This document shows, piece by piece, positions 28,078-37,324 of a DNA stretch of 64,000 nucleotides. Under the pieces are notes generated by a model. The model had not been told where the DNA came from, searched no databases, and worked only from the letters and a program-made list of their open reading frames with translations. Within the stretch, counting starts at the first letter, position 1; each line of letters starts with the position of its first letter. The DNA is from an uncultured Campylobacter sp. Its GTDB lineage: Bacteria > Campylobacterota > Campylobacteria > Campylobacterales > Campylobacteraceae. The DNA lies in assembly GCF_937959485.1 (NCBI RefSeq), contig NZ_CALGPY010000009.1:32178-96177 (forward strand), given 5' to 3'. A program made the translations under genes and the position numbers.

Positions 28078-28731
28078 TTGAAAATTTTACTTTTAGAAGA
28101 CGATTTTGAATACAGAAGCAGCGTAAGCGAGTATCTGCAGGAGCTTGGCTACGAGGTGGACGAATGCGAAAGCGGCGACGCAGCCTGCGATAAGATCGCC
28201 GCGAATGCATACCACTTGCTGATCTTAGACATCAAGGTGCCGGAGGTTTCGGGCGAAGAGGTGCTGAGATATGCGCGAAGCCTCGGCCTCAACACCCCCG
28301 TGATGATGATGACCTCGCTCGGCGACATCGACGATTTGAGCCAGTGCTACGAGCTGGGCTGCAACGAATATCTAAAAAAGCCTTTCCACCTAGCCGAGCT
28401 TAAATTTAGGGTAAGCGAGCTGATGCGAAAGTATTTCGGCGACGAAAAGGGTGCCGTCAAGATCGCGGATAAATTTCACTACTTCGCAAATTTAAAAATT
28501 TTAAAACGCGCGGACGAAGAGATATCGCTAAGCGCCAAAGAGATCAAGATCATAGAATTTCTGCTCGCCAATATCAAAAGATTCGTTAGCGTCGATGAAC
28601 TCATCGCCGACGTGTGGGACGGCGAGGCGGGCAGCGTCGATGTGCGCGTGCATATCAGCAACCTCCGCTCCAAAACGAGCAACGATTTCATCCTCTCCAG
28701 CCGCGGACTCGGATATAAGATCAATGCTTAA
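28078..28731 (+). CDS. OmpR-family response regulator
   Basis: 217 residues. Receiver domain with acidic pocket LLEDDFE, phospho-acceptor Asp in LLILDIKVPEVSG and Lys in YLKKPFH. C-terminal winged-helix DNA-binding domain from about residue 130 with VDELIADVWDG and RGLGYKI. TTG start with AGGGAACGGG upstream. It lies 26 bases after the reductase operon and overlaps the kinase gene by 8 bases, so it may control sulfur respiration; that is inference from position. Confidence 0.88.
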   Translation: MKILLLEDDFEYRSSVSEYLQELGYEVDECESGDAACDKIAANAYHLLILDIKVPEVSGEEVLRYARSLGLNTPVMMMTSLGDIDDLSQCYELGCNEYLKKPFHLAELKFRVSELMRKYFGDEKGAVKIADKFHYFANLKILKRADEEISLSAKEIKIIEFLLANIKRFVSVDELIADVWDGEAGSVDVRVHISNLRSKTSNDFILSSRGLGYKINA

Positions 28732-29842
28732 AGGGTTTAAATTTACGCTTTTTAGCGCGATCTTCATCATCGGCGCCTTTATAAGCGAGAGCCTTTATAT
28801 CATCTATTTAAACTCCAAAATCGAGGAGAGCGCCGACGTCGCCGAGCTGATACAAAAAAGCGGCGAAGCCCTAGCCGGCGCATATCCCGATCTAAAAGAC
28901 GAGCTCATCTACGACTACGCGATCCTAAATGCAAACGGCGAAATTTTAAGATCAAACCTAAGCGTGCAGCCGCCCGACTTTGCGTTTATTACGCTGAAAT
29001 TCGGCGGGCGGGTATTTTTTAAGCGCCATTTTCTGCATGAGGGCAAGCTATATTTTTTCGTCATCTCAAAAAAGATAAGCTATGCCAAGATAGAATTTAT
29101 CGCGATCTCTACGATCTTTATCACGATTTTCGTAGCGCTCATCATCGCGCTGTTTAACTACAAAATCATTAAAAATTTCTACGCGCAGCAAAGCAACCTC
29201 ATCAAGGCATTTTTCAACGACGCGATGCACGAGCTAAAGACCCCTTTGGGCGTCGCGCTCATCAATACCGAGATGCTTGGGCTGCGCGACAAACACACTG
29301 CGCGTATCAAATCCGCACTCAAGCAGATGGTCATTACTTACGAGGACGTGGAGTACTTCATCAAAAGCGGCAAGATGAGCTTAAAAAGCCGCCGCATCGA
29401 TATGAGCGAGTTTTTGAGCGCTAGGATAAATTTCATCTATCTGGTCGCAAAAAGCAAAAACATAAGTCTGCAATCGCGAATAGCGCCAGATGTGAGCGTC
29501 TTTATGGACGAAACCTCGCTAATGCGCCTCATCGACAACACCCTAAGCAACGCCATAAAATACTCGCGCCCAGGCGGCAAGATCATCATCGGGCTGGAAA
29601 AAGGGGTGAGCATAGCGGTCTTTAGCGTGCAGGACTTCGGCATCGGCATAAAGGATACGAGCGCGATCTGGGATAGATACTCGCGCGAAAACGCGGCTCT
29701 TGGCGGATTTGGCCTGGGACTAAACATAATCGATAAAATTTGCAAGCGCTACGGCATCGCAAAAAGCGTCAGCTCGAAACTCGGCGAGGGCAGCACCTTT
29801 TGCTACAAAATCCCGCTGTTTAAGCAGAAGCTTTTAGACTAA
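28724..29842 (+). CDS. Sensor histidine kinase
   Basis: 372 residues. Two membrane helices (about residues 5-27 and 125-147) enclose a periplasmic sensor of about 95 residues. The H-box is DAMHELKTPLGVAL, the N-box DNTLSNAIKYS, and the G-boxes DFGIGIKD and GFGLGLNI. There is no HAMP domain by eye. ATG at 28724 overlaps the regulator's end. The partner is certainly the preceding regulator; the signal is unknown. Confidence 0.88.
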   Translation: MLKGFKFTLFSAIFIIGAFISESLYIIYLNSKIEESADVAELIQKSGEALAGAYPDLKDELIYDYAILNANGEILRSNLSVQPPDFAFITLKFGGRVFFKRHFLHEGKLYFFVISKKISYAKIEFIAISTIFITIFVALIIALFNYKIIKNFYAQQSNLIKAFFNDAMHELKTPLGVALINTEMLGLRDKHTARIKSALKQMVITYEDVEYFIKSGKMSLKSRRIDMSEFLSARINFIYLVAKSKNISLQSRIAPDVSVFMDETSLMRLIDNTLSNAIKYSRPGGKIIIGLEKGVSIAVFSVQDFGIGIKDTSAIWDRYSRENAALGGFGLGLNIIDKICKRYGIAKSVSSKLGEGSTFCYKIPLFKQKLLD

Positions 29843-29934
29843 AACGGCGCATTAAATTTGGGCGTAAATTTTAAAATTTAGAAGTAGAATTCGTGCGGCT
29901 AGGGCTTTTTAAAATTTTGTTTTAGCGTGGCTTT

Positions 29935-30657
29935 TCAACCGCCTTTAAGTTCCCTGCCTTCCAGGTATTCTTTTTCTATATCATATTTTATATTACCGCA
30001 ATTATCGAAATAATATTTGGGCGAATTACCAGATTTTTCATAGTATGTTCTTAAGTCATATTCAGTTGGAATTTTATCAAATAGCAAAATAGAGTTGGAT
30101 TGCAAAAAGTTGTCTCTAATTATGAAATTTTTATCTAGCATAAGAAATACGCTATCCTCAAAGCACAAAATCAAAGGCTTCGTAAAACCGACTATTTTAT
30201 CGACAGTATCAACTTTCAAATATTGTTTCGGATCCGTTTTAGTCGCCTTTAGTTCCGCAATATACAGATCCTCAATAGTTTTTACTTTATTGCTGCTGTT
30301 TTTTAAAATTTCAAGATAATTCTCAAAGTTCAAGTCTTTCATCTCATAATAATCAGCGGAGTACTTATATTTTATATCGTCGTTCTCTCTATAACTCGCT
30401 ATCTTTTTTAATACGATAATTTCTTTATCTAAAAATTCTCCGACGGCGCGCCTATACAACTCCTCTTTGGGTAAAATTCTATCCTCTTTAAGGCAGTATC
30501 CTTGTTGGTATTTGTTATAGTCGGAAGTAGAAACTACAACGAAGCCTTTTGAAGTGGAGTACTCGGGGATGATGCGGATGAATGCGGCGCAGAGTATTAT
30601 TATAAGAAGTAGCACTCCAGCTAGCACTTTAAATTTAACGGATTTATAAAATTTCAT
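29935..30657 (-). CDS. Membrane-anchored hypothetical protein, copy A of a duplicated pair
   Basis: 240 residues. A basic start and one hydrophobic segment (about 10-28) suggest a single anchor with the rest outside the cytoplasm. No known family. It is a paralog of the next gene upstream: residues 1-75 and the last 25 are nearly the same in both (for example TSDYNKY, YCLKEDRILPKEELY, EKEYLEGREL), while the middle is strongly diverged. Two cysteines, in GYCLKED and DNCGN, are kept. Composition is AT-richer than the housekeeping genes. Confidence 0.65.
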   Translation of the reverse strand: MKFYKSVKFKVLAGVLLLIIILCAAFIRIIPEYSTSKGFVVVSTSDYNKYQQGYCLKEDRILPKEELYRRAVGEFLDKEIIVLKKIASYRENDDIKYKYSADYYEMKDLNFENYLEILKNSSNKVKTIEDLYIAELKATKTDPKQYLKVDTVDKIVGFTKPLILCFEDSVFLMLDKNFIIRDNFLQSNSILLFDKIPTEYDLRTYYEKSGNSPKYYFDNCGNIKYDIEKEYLEGRELKGG

Positions 30658-30705
30658 ACCGACGCTCCTTTTAAAATTTAAAATTTCAGTTATTTACTCG
30701 GCTTT

Positions 30706-31425
30706 TCAACCGCCTGTAAGTTCCCTGCCTTCCAGGTATTCTTTTTCTACATCGTATTTTACGTCGCCGCAATTATCGAAATATATTTTTTCCATTGGTC
30801 TGTTGTGTTCATAATAAATTTTTAAATTATCTTTATTTAATGCTTCCCATATAAAAAAATTATGATCGAAATAATCCTCGTGAAGTATGTAATCGCTATC
30901 TAGCATTAAAGTATAATCATATCCCAAAACACGAATTAGCGGTTTTGAGAAACCGGCGCTCATATTGTTTAAATTTATTTTTAAATACTTTTTAGGATCC
31001 GTAGCTTTTGCGCTAAGGATATTCATATAAATCTCTTCTGATGTAAAATTCTTGTCTCTATAGTCTCCTATAATTTTTATATAATTATTAAAATTCAGAT
31101 TTTCCATCTCATAATAGCTCGTATCATACCTTGGCTTATAGAAAAAATCCTTTTTTCTCCATTCAACCTGTGCTCTATACATATCCATAAATTTATCCAA
31201 ATATTGTCCTATCGCTCTTTTATACAGCTCTTCCTTCGGCAAAATTCTATCCTCTTTAAGGCAGTATCCTTGCTTGTATTTATTGTAGTCAGAAGTAGTA
31301 ACTATCGCGAAGCCTCGCGAAGTGGAATAATCTGGTACGATGCGGATAAATGCGGCGCAGAGTATCGCCGCCAGAAGCAGCGCCGCGGCTATGATTTTAA
31401 ATTTAACGGATTTATAAAATTTCAT
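30706..31425 (-). CDS. Membrane-anchored hypothetical protein, copy B of a duplicated pair
   Basis: 239 residues, with the same plan as copy A: anchor near residues 10-28, conserved N-terminal part with the YCLKEDRILPKEEL motif, diverged middle of about 130 residues, conserved end. The 33 bases before both ATGs are the same, including the AAAAGGAGC ribosome binding site, so the duplication includes the leader. Function unknown. Confidence 0.65.
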   Translation of the reverse strand: MKFYKSVKFKIIAAALLLAAILCAAFIRIVPDYSTSRGFAIVTTSDYNKYKQGYCLKEDRILPKEELYKRAIGQYLDKFMDMYRAQVEWRKKDFFYKPRYDTSYYEMENLNFNNYIKIIGDYRDKNFTSEEIYMNILSAKATDPKKYLKINLNNMSAGFSKPLIRVLGYDYTLMLDSDYILHEDYFDHNFFIWEALNKDNLKIYYEHNRPMEKIYFDNCGDVKYDVEKEYLEGRELTGG

Positions 31426-31547
31426 ACCGACGCTCCTTTTAAAATTTAAAATTTCAGCGTAAATTCCCGCGATTTTGCGATTAAATTTAAAATGTCCGCC
31501 GTTACAAAGCAGACAAGCTGCAAAACGCCTAAATTTAAATCCCGCCG

Positions 31548-32366
31548 CTAGCCTTCGCGGTGCAGAATTATATAGCCCAGCTTCGTGCCGTTTTCGTCCG
31601 AAAATGCCCTAACGTAAAAATAATGCCCGTCCTTTTTTATAAAGCTCTGCGCCCCAAAATCAAGCGTCGCCAAAATCGACAAAACGTCGTAATCCGGCGC
31701 GCTATTTACGACGATAAAGTCCTTGATAACGCCTATTTTATCGTAGAAACAATCGGTCTCAAACCTCTTATCTACGAGGATAAAAATATCGTTTCCCATG
31801 CGGTTGATCTGCGCGATGACGTGCTCGAAATCGAGCATTATCTCGGCGCTTCCGATAAATTTGCCCTCGCTAAAAACGGGCGAAATTCCGCGCATGAAAA
31901 CCCCGCACCGCCCCATCTCGACGAGCGCTTTAGGAAGCAGGCTTTGACGGATCTGCAAAAGCGAATGGCGAAACGAGCTCAGATCGTCGTTGTAAAATTC
32001 GTCGCTCCAGCTCCTAGCCAGGCTTCTGGTATTTTGCGTGTGAAAATGTATCTTCACGCCCGTGTAAAAGGGCACTGCGCTTAAAATGTCTTTGTATTTT
32101 TTCATCACGTCCATGCACTCGCCGTGCTTGCCGCTCTCGAAGCAGCGCACCACGTCGCTGTTTTGCGACAAAATCAGCGAGATCGCAAAGGCGTTTAGCT
32201 TCTCTTCGTCCACGATCTTTTCAAACAGGCTCGCGCTAAAATCGAACTGCTGCTTGATTTTTATCTCGTTTTCCTCGCTTTTAAAGCGCAGGTAAAACGC
32301 AAAGGTGGCGACGCAGCAAGCAAGCGCGAAAAGACTTAGGTATTTTTTGGATCGCGCGCCTATCAT
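31548..32366 (-). CDS. Membrane-anchored sensor protein with a cache-like domain only
   Basis: 272 residues. One N-terminal helix (about 9-26), then about 240 residues with the character of the periplasmic cache domain of chemoreceptors and sensor kinases: a long first helix, MKKYKDILSAVPFYTGVKIHFHT, FMRGISPVFSEGKFIGSAEIMLDF, and a second half ending YFYVRAFSDENGTKLGYIIL. It stops there, with no second helix, HAMP, methyl-accepting, kinase or cyclase domain. It may be a truncated receptor or a stand-alone ligand-binding protein. It overlaps the HIT gene by 4 bases. Confidence 0.6.
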   Translation of the reverse strand: MIGARSKKYLSLFALACCVATFAFYLRFKSEENEIKIKQQFDFSASLFEKIVDEEKLNAFAISLILSQNSDVVRCFESGKHGECMDVMKKYKDILSAVPFYTGVKIHFHTQNTRSLARSWSDEFYNDDLSSFRHSLLQIRQSLLPKALVEMGRCGVFMRGISPVFSEGKFIGSAEIMLDFEHVIAQINRMGNDIFILVDKRFETDCFYDKIGVIKDFIVVNSAPDYDVLSILATLDFGAQSFIKKDGHYFYVRAFSDENGTKLGYIILHREG

Positions 32367-32734
32367 CTGAATTCCATCTTTAAATTTGCCGCTAAAACCT
32401 CTGCGAATTCGCTAAATTCCGGCAGATCGAGCTTACTGTTTCGCATCTTTTTACCCCAAACGGACTCCGGGAAAAAGCTGTCGTTTTTAAAGCGCGCTTG
32501 GACGTGAAAATGCACGCGCGGCACATAGTTTGCGAAGCTTGCGATGTTGATCTTATCGGGCGCGTAAAACTCCCGCAGGCTCTTTTCGCACTGAAGCACG
32601 GCACGCCACAGATGCGCCAGCGTCGCCTCGTCGCAGTCGCTAAGCTCTTTAAATTTCGCCTTCGTAAAGACCTTCACCCACGGCACTTCGTGCTCCTCGT
32701 GTTCCACGTAAATCATCTCGTCTTCGTAAATCAT
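32363..32734 (-). CDS. HIT family protein
   Basis: 123 residues. The motif PRVHFHVQARF near residue 75 matches the histidine triad with Gln in place of the third His, as in some nucleotide hydrolases and transferases of this superfamily. The substrate is presumably a nucleotide conjugate; not determinable here. ATG has AAGGAG upstream. Co-transcribed with the sensor gene, with a 4-base overlap. Confidence 0.72.
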   Translation of the reverse strand: MIYEDEMIYVEHEEHEVPWVKVFTKAKFKELSDCDEATLAHLWRAVLQCEKSLREFYAPDKINIASFANYVPRVHFHVQARFKNDSFFPESVWGKKMRNSKLDLPEFSEFAEVLAANLKMEFR

Positions 32735-32868
32735 CGCGTTCTCCTTGAAAATGGAATTTTAATGCAAAGCCCATTAAAGCTCGGTAAATTCTTCTTACAT
32801 AAATAATATACTAAAATACATTAATTAAATATATCTATAAAATCTCGATATATTCGTGATTTTTATGC

Positions 32869-32874
32869 TATAAT
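32869..32874 (+). promoter_or_regulatory. Extended -10 for the MFS gene
   Basis: TGCTATAAT gives an extended -10 (TGnTATAAT), 24 bases before the ATG at 32898, preceded by a very AT-rich stretch from about 32800. Confidence 0.55.
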
Positions 32875-32897
32875 TCTATTTTTTAAAAGGAATATAT

Positions 32898-34106
32898 ATG
32901 AAATCAGTTTGGATAATGATCCTATGCGCCGCGGCGATTTTGATGATTACGATGGGCATTCGTATGTCATTAGGTCTTTTCGTGCAACCTATAATGCAAG
33001 CAAATTCCCTATCCATCGCGCAAGTAAGCTTTGCGATGGCAACTACGCAGCTGGTATGGGGCTTTTCGCAACCGCTTAGCGGGATACTTGCAGACAAGCT
33101 CGGTGCCTACGTCGTGCTGTTTTGGGGCAGCGTGCTTTTGGCGATTAGTTGCGCTCTTGTGCCGTTATTTAGCAGCGAAAGCGCGCTTGTATTAACGATG
33201 GGTTTTGGGCTTGCACTGGGGCTTGGTGCAGGTAGTTTTCCGATTCTAATGAGCCTAATGGCAAAGCGCCTGCCATTTTCTATCCGCTCGGTTGCTAGCG
33301 GAGTGTTAAATGCAGGCGGCTCGTTCGGGCAGTTTTTATTTGCGCCGATGATAGGGTTTTGTATCGCAACGCCTGCTTTGGGATACGGCGGCGCATTTTT
33401 TACGCTCGCAGGGCTTAGCTTGCTAATTCTGCCGCTTGCGAGACTTTTAGCAGGCAGTAAAATTCTACTTGGCGAACAAACCAGCCTGCATGAAGAAGAT
33501 AAGCGCAGCTTAGGCGAAGTGCTGCGTTTAGCACTGCGCGATAAAAGCTATATTTTGATAAATTTAAGCTTTGCTACGTGCGGTTTTCACGTAGCGTTTT
33601 TAGTGACGCATCTGCCTAGTGAAGTAGCACTAAGCGGGCATGGCGCGCAGGTAGCGTCCTTTTCGCTCGCACTGATTGGTATCGCTAACATCGTAGGCAG
33701 CTTATTCGTAGGTTGGTGTGTTTCCAAAGTGCGCTGTAAAGTCATTTTATTTTGCATATATGCCCTGCGTATCGCTCTTATTGGTGCTTATGTGCTCTCG
33801 CCCAAAGATAGCCTTACGTTTTATATCTTCAGCGTGGGATTAGGATTTACCTGGCTAGCGACCGTGCCGCCTACTGCGGCTGCCGTAGGTAAGCTATTAG
33901 GGACGCGATATTTAGCAAGCTTATTTGGATTTACGATGCTTTCACATCAAATCGGCGGATTTTTTGGCGCATATATCGGAGGTCTTGCGGTGCGAGCATA
34001 CGGCGCGTATGATTATATGTGGTATTTGGATATGACGCTAGCGGCTATTGCAGCTCTGCTAAGCCTGCCTGTGCGTGAAGCTAAGATGAAGCACGTGAAA
34101 TTTTAA
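32898..34106 (+). CDS. MFS transporter (YbfB/oxalate-formate antiporter-like)
   Basis: 402 residues with about 12 membrane helices. It starts with a helix containing MGIRMSLGLFVQPIM, then WGFSQPLSGILADKLGAY with MFS motif A, and MSLMAKRLPFSIRSVASGV. This pattern is common to monocarboxylate and oxalate/formate-type MFS proteins. The substrate is unknown. Ribosome binding site AAAAGGA before the ATG. It stands alone. Confidence 0.8.
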   Translation: MKSVWIMILCAAAILMITMGIRMSLGLFVQPIMQANSLSIAQVSFAMATTQLVWGFSQPLSGILADKLGAYVVLFWGSVLLAISCALVPLFSSESALVLTMGFGLALGLGAGSFPILMSLMAKRLPFSIRSVASGVLNAGGSFGQFLFAPMIGFCIATPALGYGGAFFTLAGLSLLILPLARLLAGSKILLGEQTSLHEEDKRSLGEVLRLALRDKSYILINLSFATCGFHVAFLVTHLPSEVALSGHGAQVASFSLALIGIANIVGSLFVGWCVSKVRCKVILFCIYALRIALIGAYVLSPKDSLTFYIFSVGLGFTWLATVPPTAAAVGKLLGTRYLASLFGFTMLSHQIGGFFGAYIGGLAVRAYGAYDYMWYLDMTLAAIAALLSLPVREAKMKHVKF

Positions 34107-34326
34107 AAATTTTATGGGATTTTGAAATTTACGGACGGAATTTTCGCGAAATTTTGCAAGCTAAATTACAACAGAATTTTAAAATTTATCGGATTTTATG
34201 TTTCGTACGATGAAATTTCACTTTAGCTTTAAAATTCCGTTGCGATAATGCGATAAAATGCAAAATCCGCTCATGCTTTCAAATTTAGCCGAGAGGGGCT
34301 TTTAAATTTTATAGAATTTTGAAATT

Positions 34327-34935
34327 TTAAAATTTCGGCTCGTGCAGCATTTTAAGAGCCGGCGCGAGAGCCTCTGCAAAGCCCATAAATTTTTCAAATT
34401 CCTCCGCGCTAAGCTCTGCGTTAAACTCCGCTCCCGCAGCGCCGAAGCTCGCCTCATAAACAAAACCCGATTTTTTTAAAAAATGTTCAAATTTAGCCAC
34501 CGCCGCAAACGGCACGAAAAATATACACTTCTTACGCAGCACGAATTCCACTAGCTCTGCGGCGTCCGCAGCGGCGTCTATCGCGGCATTTGCGCTACTG
34601 GCGTATGCCCGCACCAGCCCGCCGGTGCCTAGCTTGATGCCGCCGAAGTAGCGCACCACGAGCACGGCGGTGTTAATCAATTCGGCGCCGCGAAGCGCGT
34701 TTAGGCACGGCGCGCCCGCAGTCGATTTGGGCTCACCGTCGTCGCTTGAGTTTTCTACGATCTGCCCGGGCTCGTTCAGCGCGCGATATGCCCAGACGAT
34801 ATGCCGCGCTTTGGGGTGTTGCTGCCGCAACTGCGCACGCAGCGCCTCAAAGCTCGCTAGCGGCGCGAGATAGGCGATGAAGCTTGATTTTTTAATCTCC
34901 TGTGAGGCGCTGATCTCTTTTTCAATCGTTTTCAA
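34327..34935 (-). CDS. IMPACT/YigZ family protein
   Basis: 202 residues. Contains the family signature with DDGEPKSTAGAPCLNAL and VVRYFGGIKLGTGGLVRAY near residues 70-110. YigZ proteins have a ribosomal-S5-like fold and relate to translation regulator IMPACT; their bacterial role is not settled. It is divergent from galU. Confidence 0.88.
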   Translation of the reverse strand: MKTIEKEISASQEIKKSSFIAYLAPLASFEALRAQLRQQHPKARHIVWAYRALNEPGQIVENSSDDGEPKSTAGAPCLNALRGAELINTAVLVVRYFGGIKLGTGGLVRAYASSANAAIDAAADAAELVEFVLRKKCIFFVPFAAVAKFEHFLKKSGFVYEASFGAAGAEFNAELSAEEFEKFMGFAEALAPALKMLHEPKF

Positions 34936-34969
34936 GGCTTTCCTTTGCGGAATTTTATCTTTTTTACAT

Positions 34970-34975
34970 TATAAT
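34970..34975 (+). promoter_or_regulatory. -10 element for galU-pgi
   Basis: TATAAT after a T-rich run, 31 bases before the galU ATG. Confidence 0.5.
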
Positions 34976-35005
34976 AAAAGTTCAAAAAAAGATCAAAGGA
35001 GCTTC

Positions 35006-35842
35006 ATGATCCAGACTTGTTTATTTCCCGCGGCGGGCTACGGCACGCGCTTTTTGCCCGCGACTAAATCGCTACCTAAAGAGATGCTTCCGATCCTTAC
35101 CAAGCCGCTCATTCACTACGGCGTGGACGAGGCGCTGGAGGCGGGCATGGACAATATGGCTTTCGTCACGGGTCGCGGTAAACGCGCGCTGGAGGATTAT
35201 TTCGACCGCAGTTACGAGCTGGAAGATCAAATTTCAGGCAGCAGCAAAGAATATCTGCTCGACGAAATCAGGGCGCTTATGAAGCGCTGCACCTTCTCTT
35301 TTACGCGCCAAGAGCAGATGAAGGGACTCGGCAACGCGATTTATACGGGTAAAATTTTAATCCGCGACGAGCCTTTCGGCGTGGTGCTCGCAGACGATCT
35401 GTGCGTGAACGAAAACGGCGAGGGCGTGCTTGCGCAGATGGTTAAAATTTATGAAAAATACCGCTGCAGTGTCGTTGCAGTAATGGAGGTGCCGCCGCAG
35501 GACGTAAACAAATACGGCATCATCGCGGGAAAGAGCATCAGCGACGATCTAATAATGGTCTCGGATATGATCGAAAAACCTGAACCTAGCGAGGCTCCGT
35601 CGAGCTTAGCCATCATCGGGCGCTACATCCTAACACCTAATATTTTCGATCTCATCGAGCAGACGGCGCCCGGTAAAAACGGCGAGGTGCAGATCACCGA
35701 CGCTCTTTTAAAGCAGGCTCAAAACGGCGTGGTGATCGCGTATAAATTTAAAGGCACTCGCTTCGACTGCGGCTCGGTAAAAGGCTACGTGGAGGCGATC
35801 AAATATTTCTACGAGCGAGAATTCGGCGATGGTAAAAAATGA
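35006..35842 (+). CDS. galU: UTP-glucose-1-phosphate uridylyltransferase
   Basis: Makes UDP-glucose for surface polysaccharide. 278 residues. Nucleotidyltransferase start with LFPAAGYGTRFLPATKSLPKEMLP, then GVVLADDL and EKPEPSEAPS, typical of GalU. ATG at 35006 has AAAGGAG upstream; the frame is open 43 codons further but that part overlaps the divergent gene. It overlaps pgi by 14 bases. Confidence 0.95.
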   Translation: MIQTCLFPAAGYGTRFLPATKSLPKEMLPILTKPLIHYGVDEALEAGMDNMAFVTGRGKRALEDYFDRSYELEDQISGSSKEYLLDEIRALMKRCTFSFTRQEQMKGLGNAIYTGKILIRDEPFGVVLADDLCVNENGEGVLAQMVKIYEKYRCSVVAVMEVPPQDVNKYGIIAGKSISDDLIMVSDMIEKPEPSEAPSSLAIIGRYILTPNIFDLIEQTAPGKNGEVQITDALLKQAQNGVVIAYKFKGTRFDCGSVKGYVEAIKYFYEREFGDGKK

Positions 35843-37091
35843 GCTGTTTTTCCCTCCGACAAAAGAGGGCGCGCTAGAGGAAGTAGCGGCAAAGATCCGC
35901 GCCGAATACGAAAGCGGCGAGATAGGCTACTACCGCCTGCCGCAGCAAGGCGCAGACGAAATAGCGCAGGCGCAGGAATTTTTTAGCGCGCGAAGCTACG
36001 ATGCGATCGTGCTTTTGGGCATCGGCGGCTCCAGCGTGGGCGCGCGGGCGCTTTATGAGATGCTGCATCCGCGCGTAAGAAAGAATTTACGCTTTGAAAT
36101 TTTGGATAATCTCGACGGGCACAGTGTAAACCGCGCGCTTGAAGGGTTAAATTTCGCTCGCACTATCTTCATAGTATCCTCCAAATCGGGCGGCACGATT
36201 GAAACGATCTCGCTTTTTAAGGTCGTTTTGCGGCGTTTCGGAATTTCAGATTTAAAGACGCTAGCGAAAAATTTCATCTTCATCACCGATGCAGGCTCGC
36301 CGCTGGATATCTTCGCGCGTGAGCACGGCGCCTGCGTGATAAATATGCCTGCTAACGTAGGCGGTCGTTTTAGCGTGTTAAGTGCAGTAGGGCTAGTGCC
36401 CGCAGTTGGGCTAGGCCTTGATGCAAGCGCGATGCTACGCGGAGCTGCCGCCGCAAAAGAGCGGTATCTGGATGAAATTTTAGCAGGCGATCCCGCTAAA
36501 ATCGCGGAGAATAAAATTTTACGAAAAGCCCATCACTACGCCACGCACAAAAGTGCGAAAATCAACATCCTTTTTAGCTATGGCGACGCGCTGCGCGCAT
36601 TTGGCGAGTGGTATGTGCAGCTCTGGGCGGAAAGCCTAGGTAAAAAGATCGGCTTTAGCCGCGAGGGGCTTACTCCTGTGGGGCTTGTAGGCTCACGCGA
36701 TCAGCACAGCTTCCTTCAGCTCATAATGGACGGCGTAAAGGATAAGACCGTGACCTTCTTAAAGCTCACGGACAACGGCACTACGGACGTGGTACCTGGT
36801 ATCAGTCTGCAAGGTCTTGAGGGCTGCGACTTCGTAAACGGCATGCGACTGGATGAGGTGCTAAATCTTCAGTGCGATGCTACGCTGCAAGCCGTGCTAA
36901 ACGAGGGCATCAGCGTCGATCTAATCGAGGTTTCGCGGCTTTGTGAACAGAGCGTGGGCGAGCTATTTTACTACTTCGAGCTGCTAACCAGCGCTACTGG
37001 AGCGATACTGGGCGTCAGCACTTACGATCAGCCGGGCGTCGAGGTAGGTAAGAGAATTTTAAAATCGCTAGTTTTGAAATCGCGAGATTAA
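35829..37091 (+). CDS. pgi: Glucose-6-phosphate isomerase
   Basis: Interconverts glucose-6-phosphate and fructose-6-phosphate. 420 residues, the short form found in Campylobacterota. First SIS domain has LGIGGSSVGARALYE and VSSKSGGTIET; the second has GLTPVGLVGSRDQHSFLQL with the catalytic region. The overlap with galU shows a two-gene operon. In organisms without complete glycolysis the enzyme serves gluconeogenesis and sugar-nucleotide supply. Confidence 0.94.
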   Translation: MVKNELFFPPTKEGALEEVAAKIRAEYESGEIGYYRLPQQGADEIAQAQEFFSARSYDAIVLLGIGGSSVGARALYEMLHPRVRKNLRFEILDNLDGHSVNRALEGLNFARTIFIVSSKSGGTIETISLFKVVLRRFGISDLKTLAKNFIFITDAGSPLDIFAREHGACVINMPANVGGRFSVLSAVGLVPAVGLGLDASAMLRGAAAAKERYLDEILAGDPAKIAENKILRKAHHYATHKSAKINILFSYGDALRAFGEWYVQLWAESLGKKIGFSREGLTPVGLVGSRDQHSFLQLIMDGVKDKTVTFLKLTDNGTTDVVPGISLQGLEGCDFVNGMRLDEVLNLQCDATLQAVLNEGISVDLIEVSRLCEQSVGELFYYFELLTSATGAILGVSTYDQPGVEVGKRILKSLVLKSRD

Positions 37092-37324
37092 AATTTGCGG
37101 CGCTAGCTAGACGGAATTTCGTCGGTCTAATTTTACTAAAGCCAGGCTCTACTCGCACCCTATTTTGCTTGGGCAAAATTTTAGAATTTTAAAATTTACG
37201 CCGCGAAATTTTGATTTCGCGCTACGAGCATTTGGAATTTTGTCGCAAAATTTCGCGGTAAAATTCCAAAATTGTACCGCGAGGCGTAAAAATTTTGCGA
37301 TTTGCGAGCGCACAGGGAGGCAAA

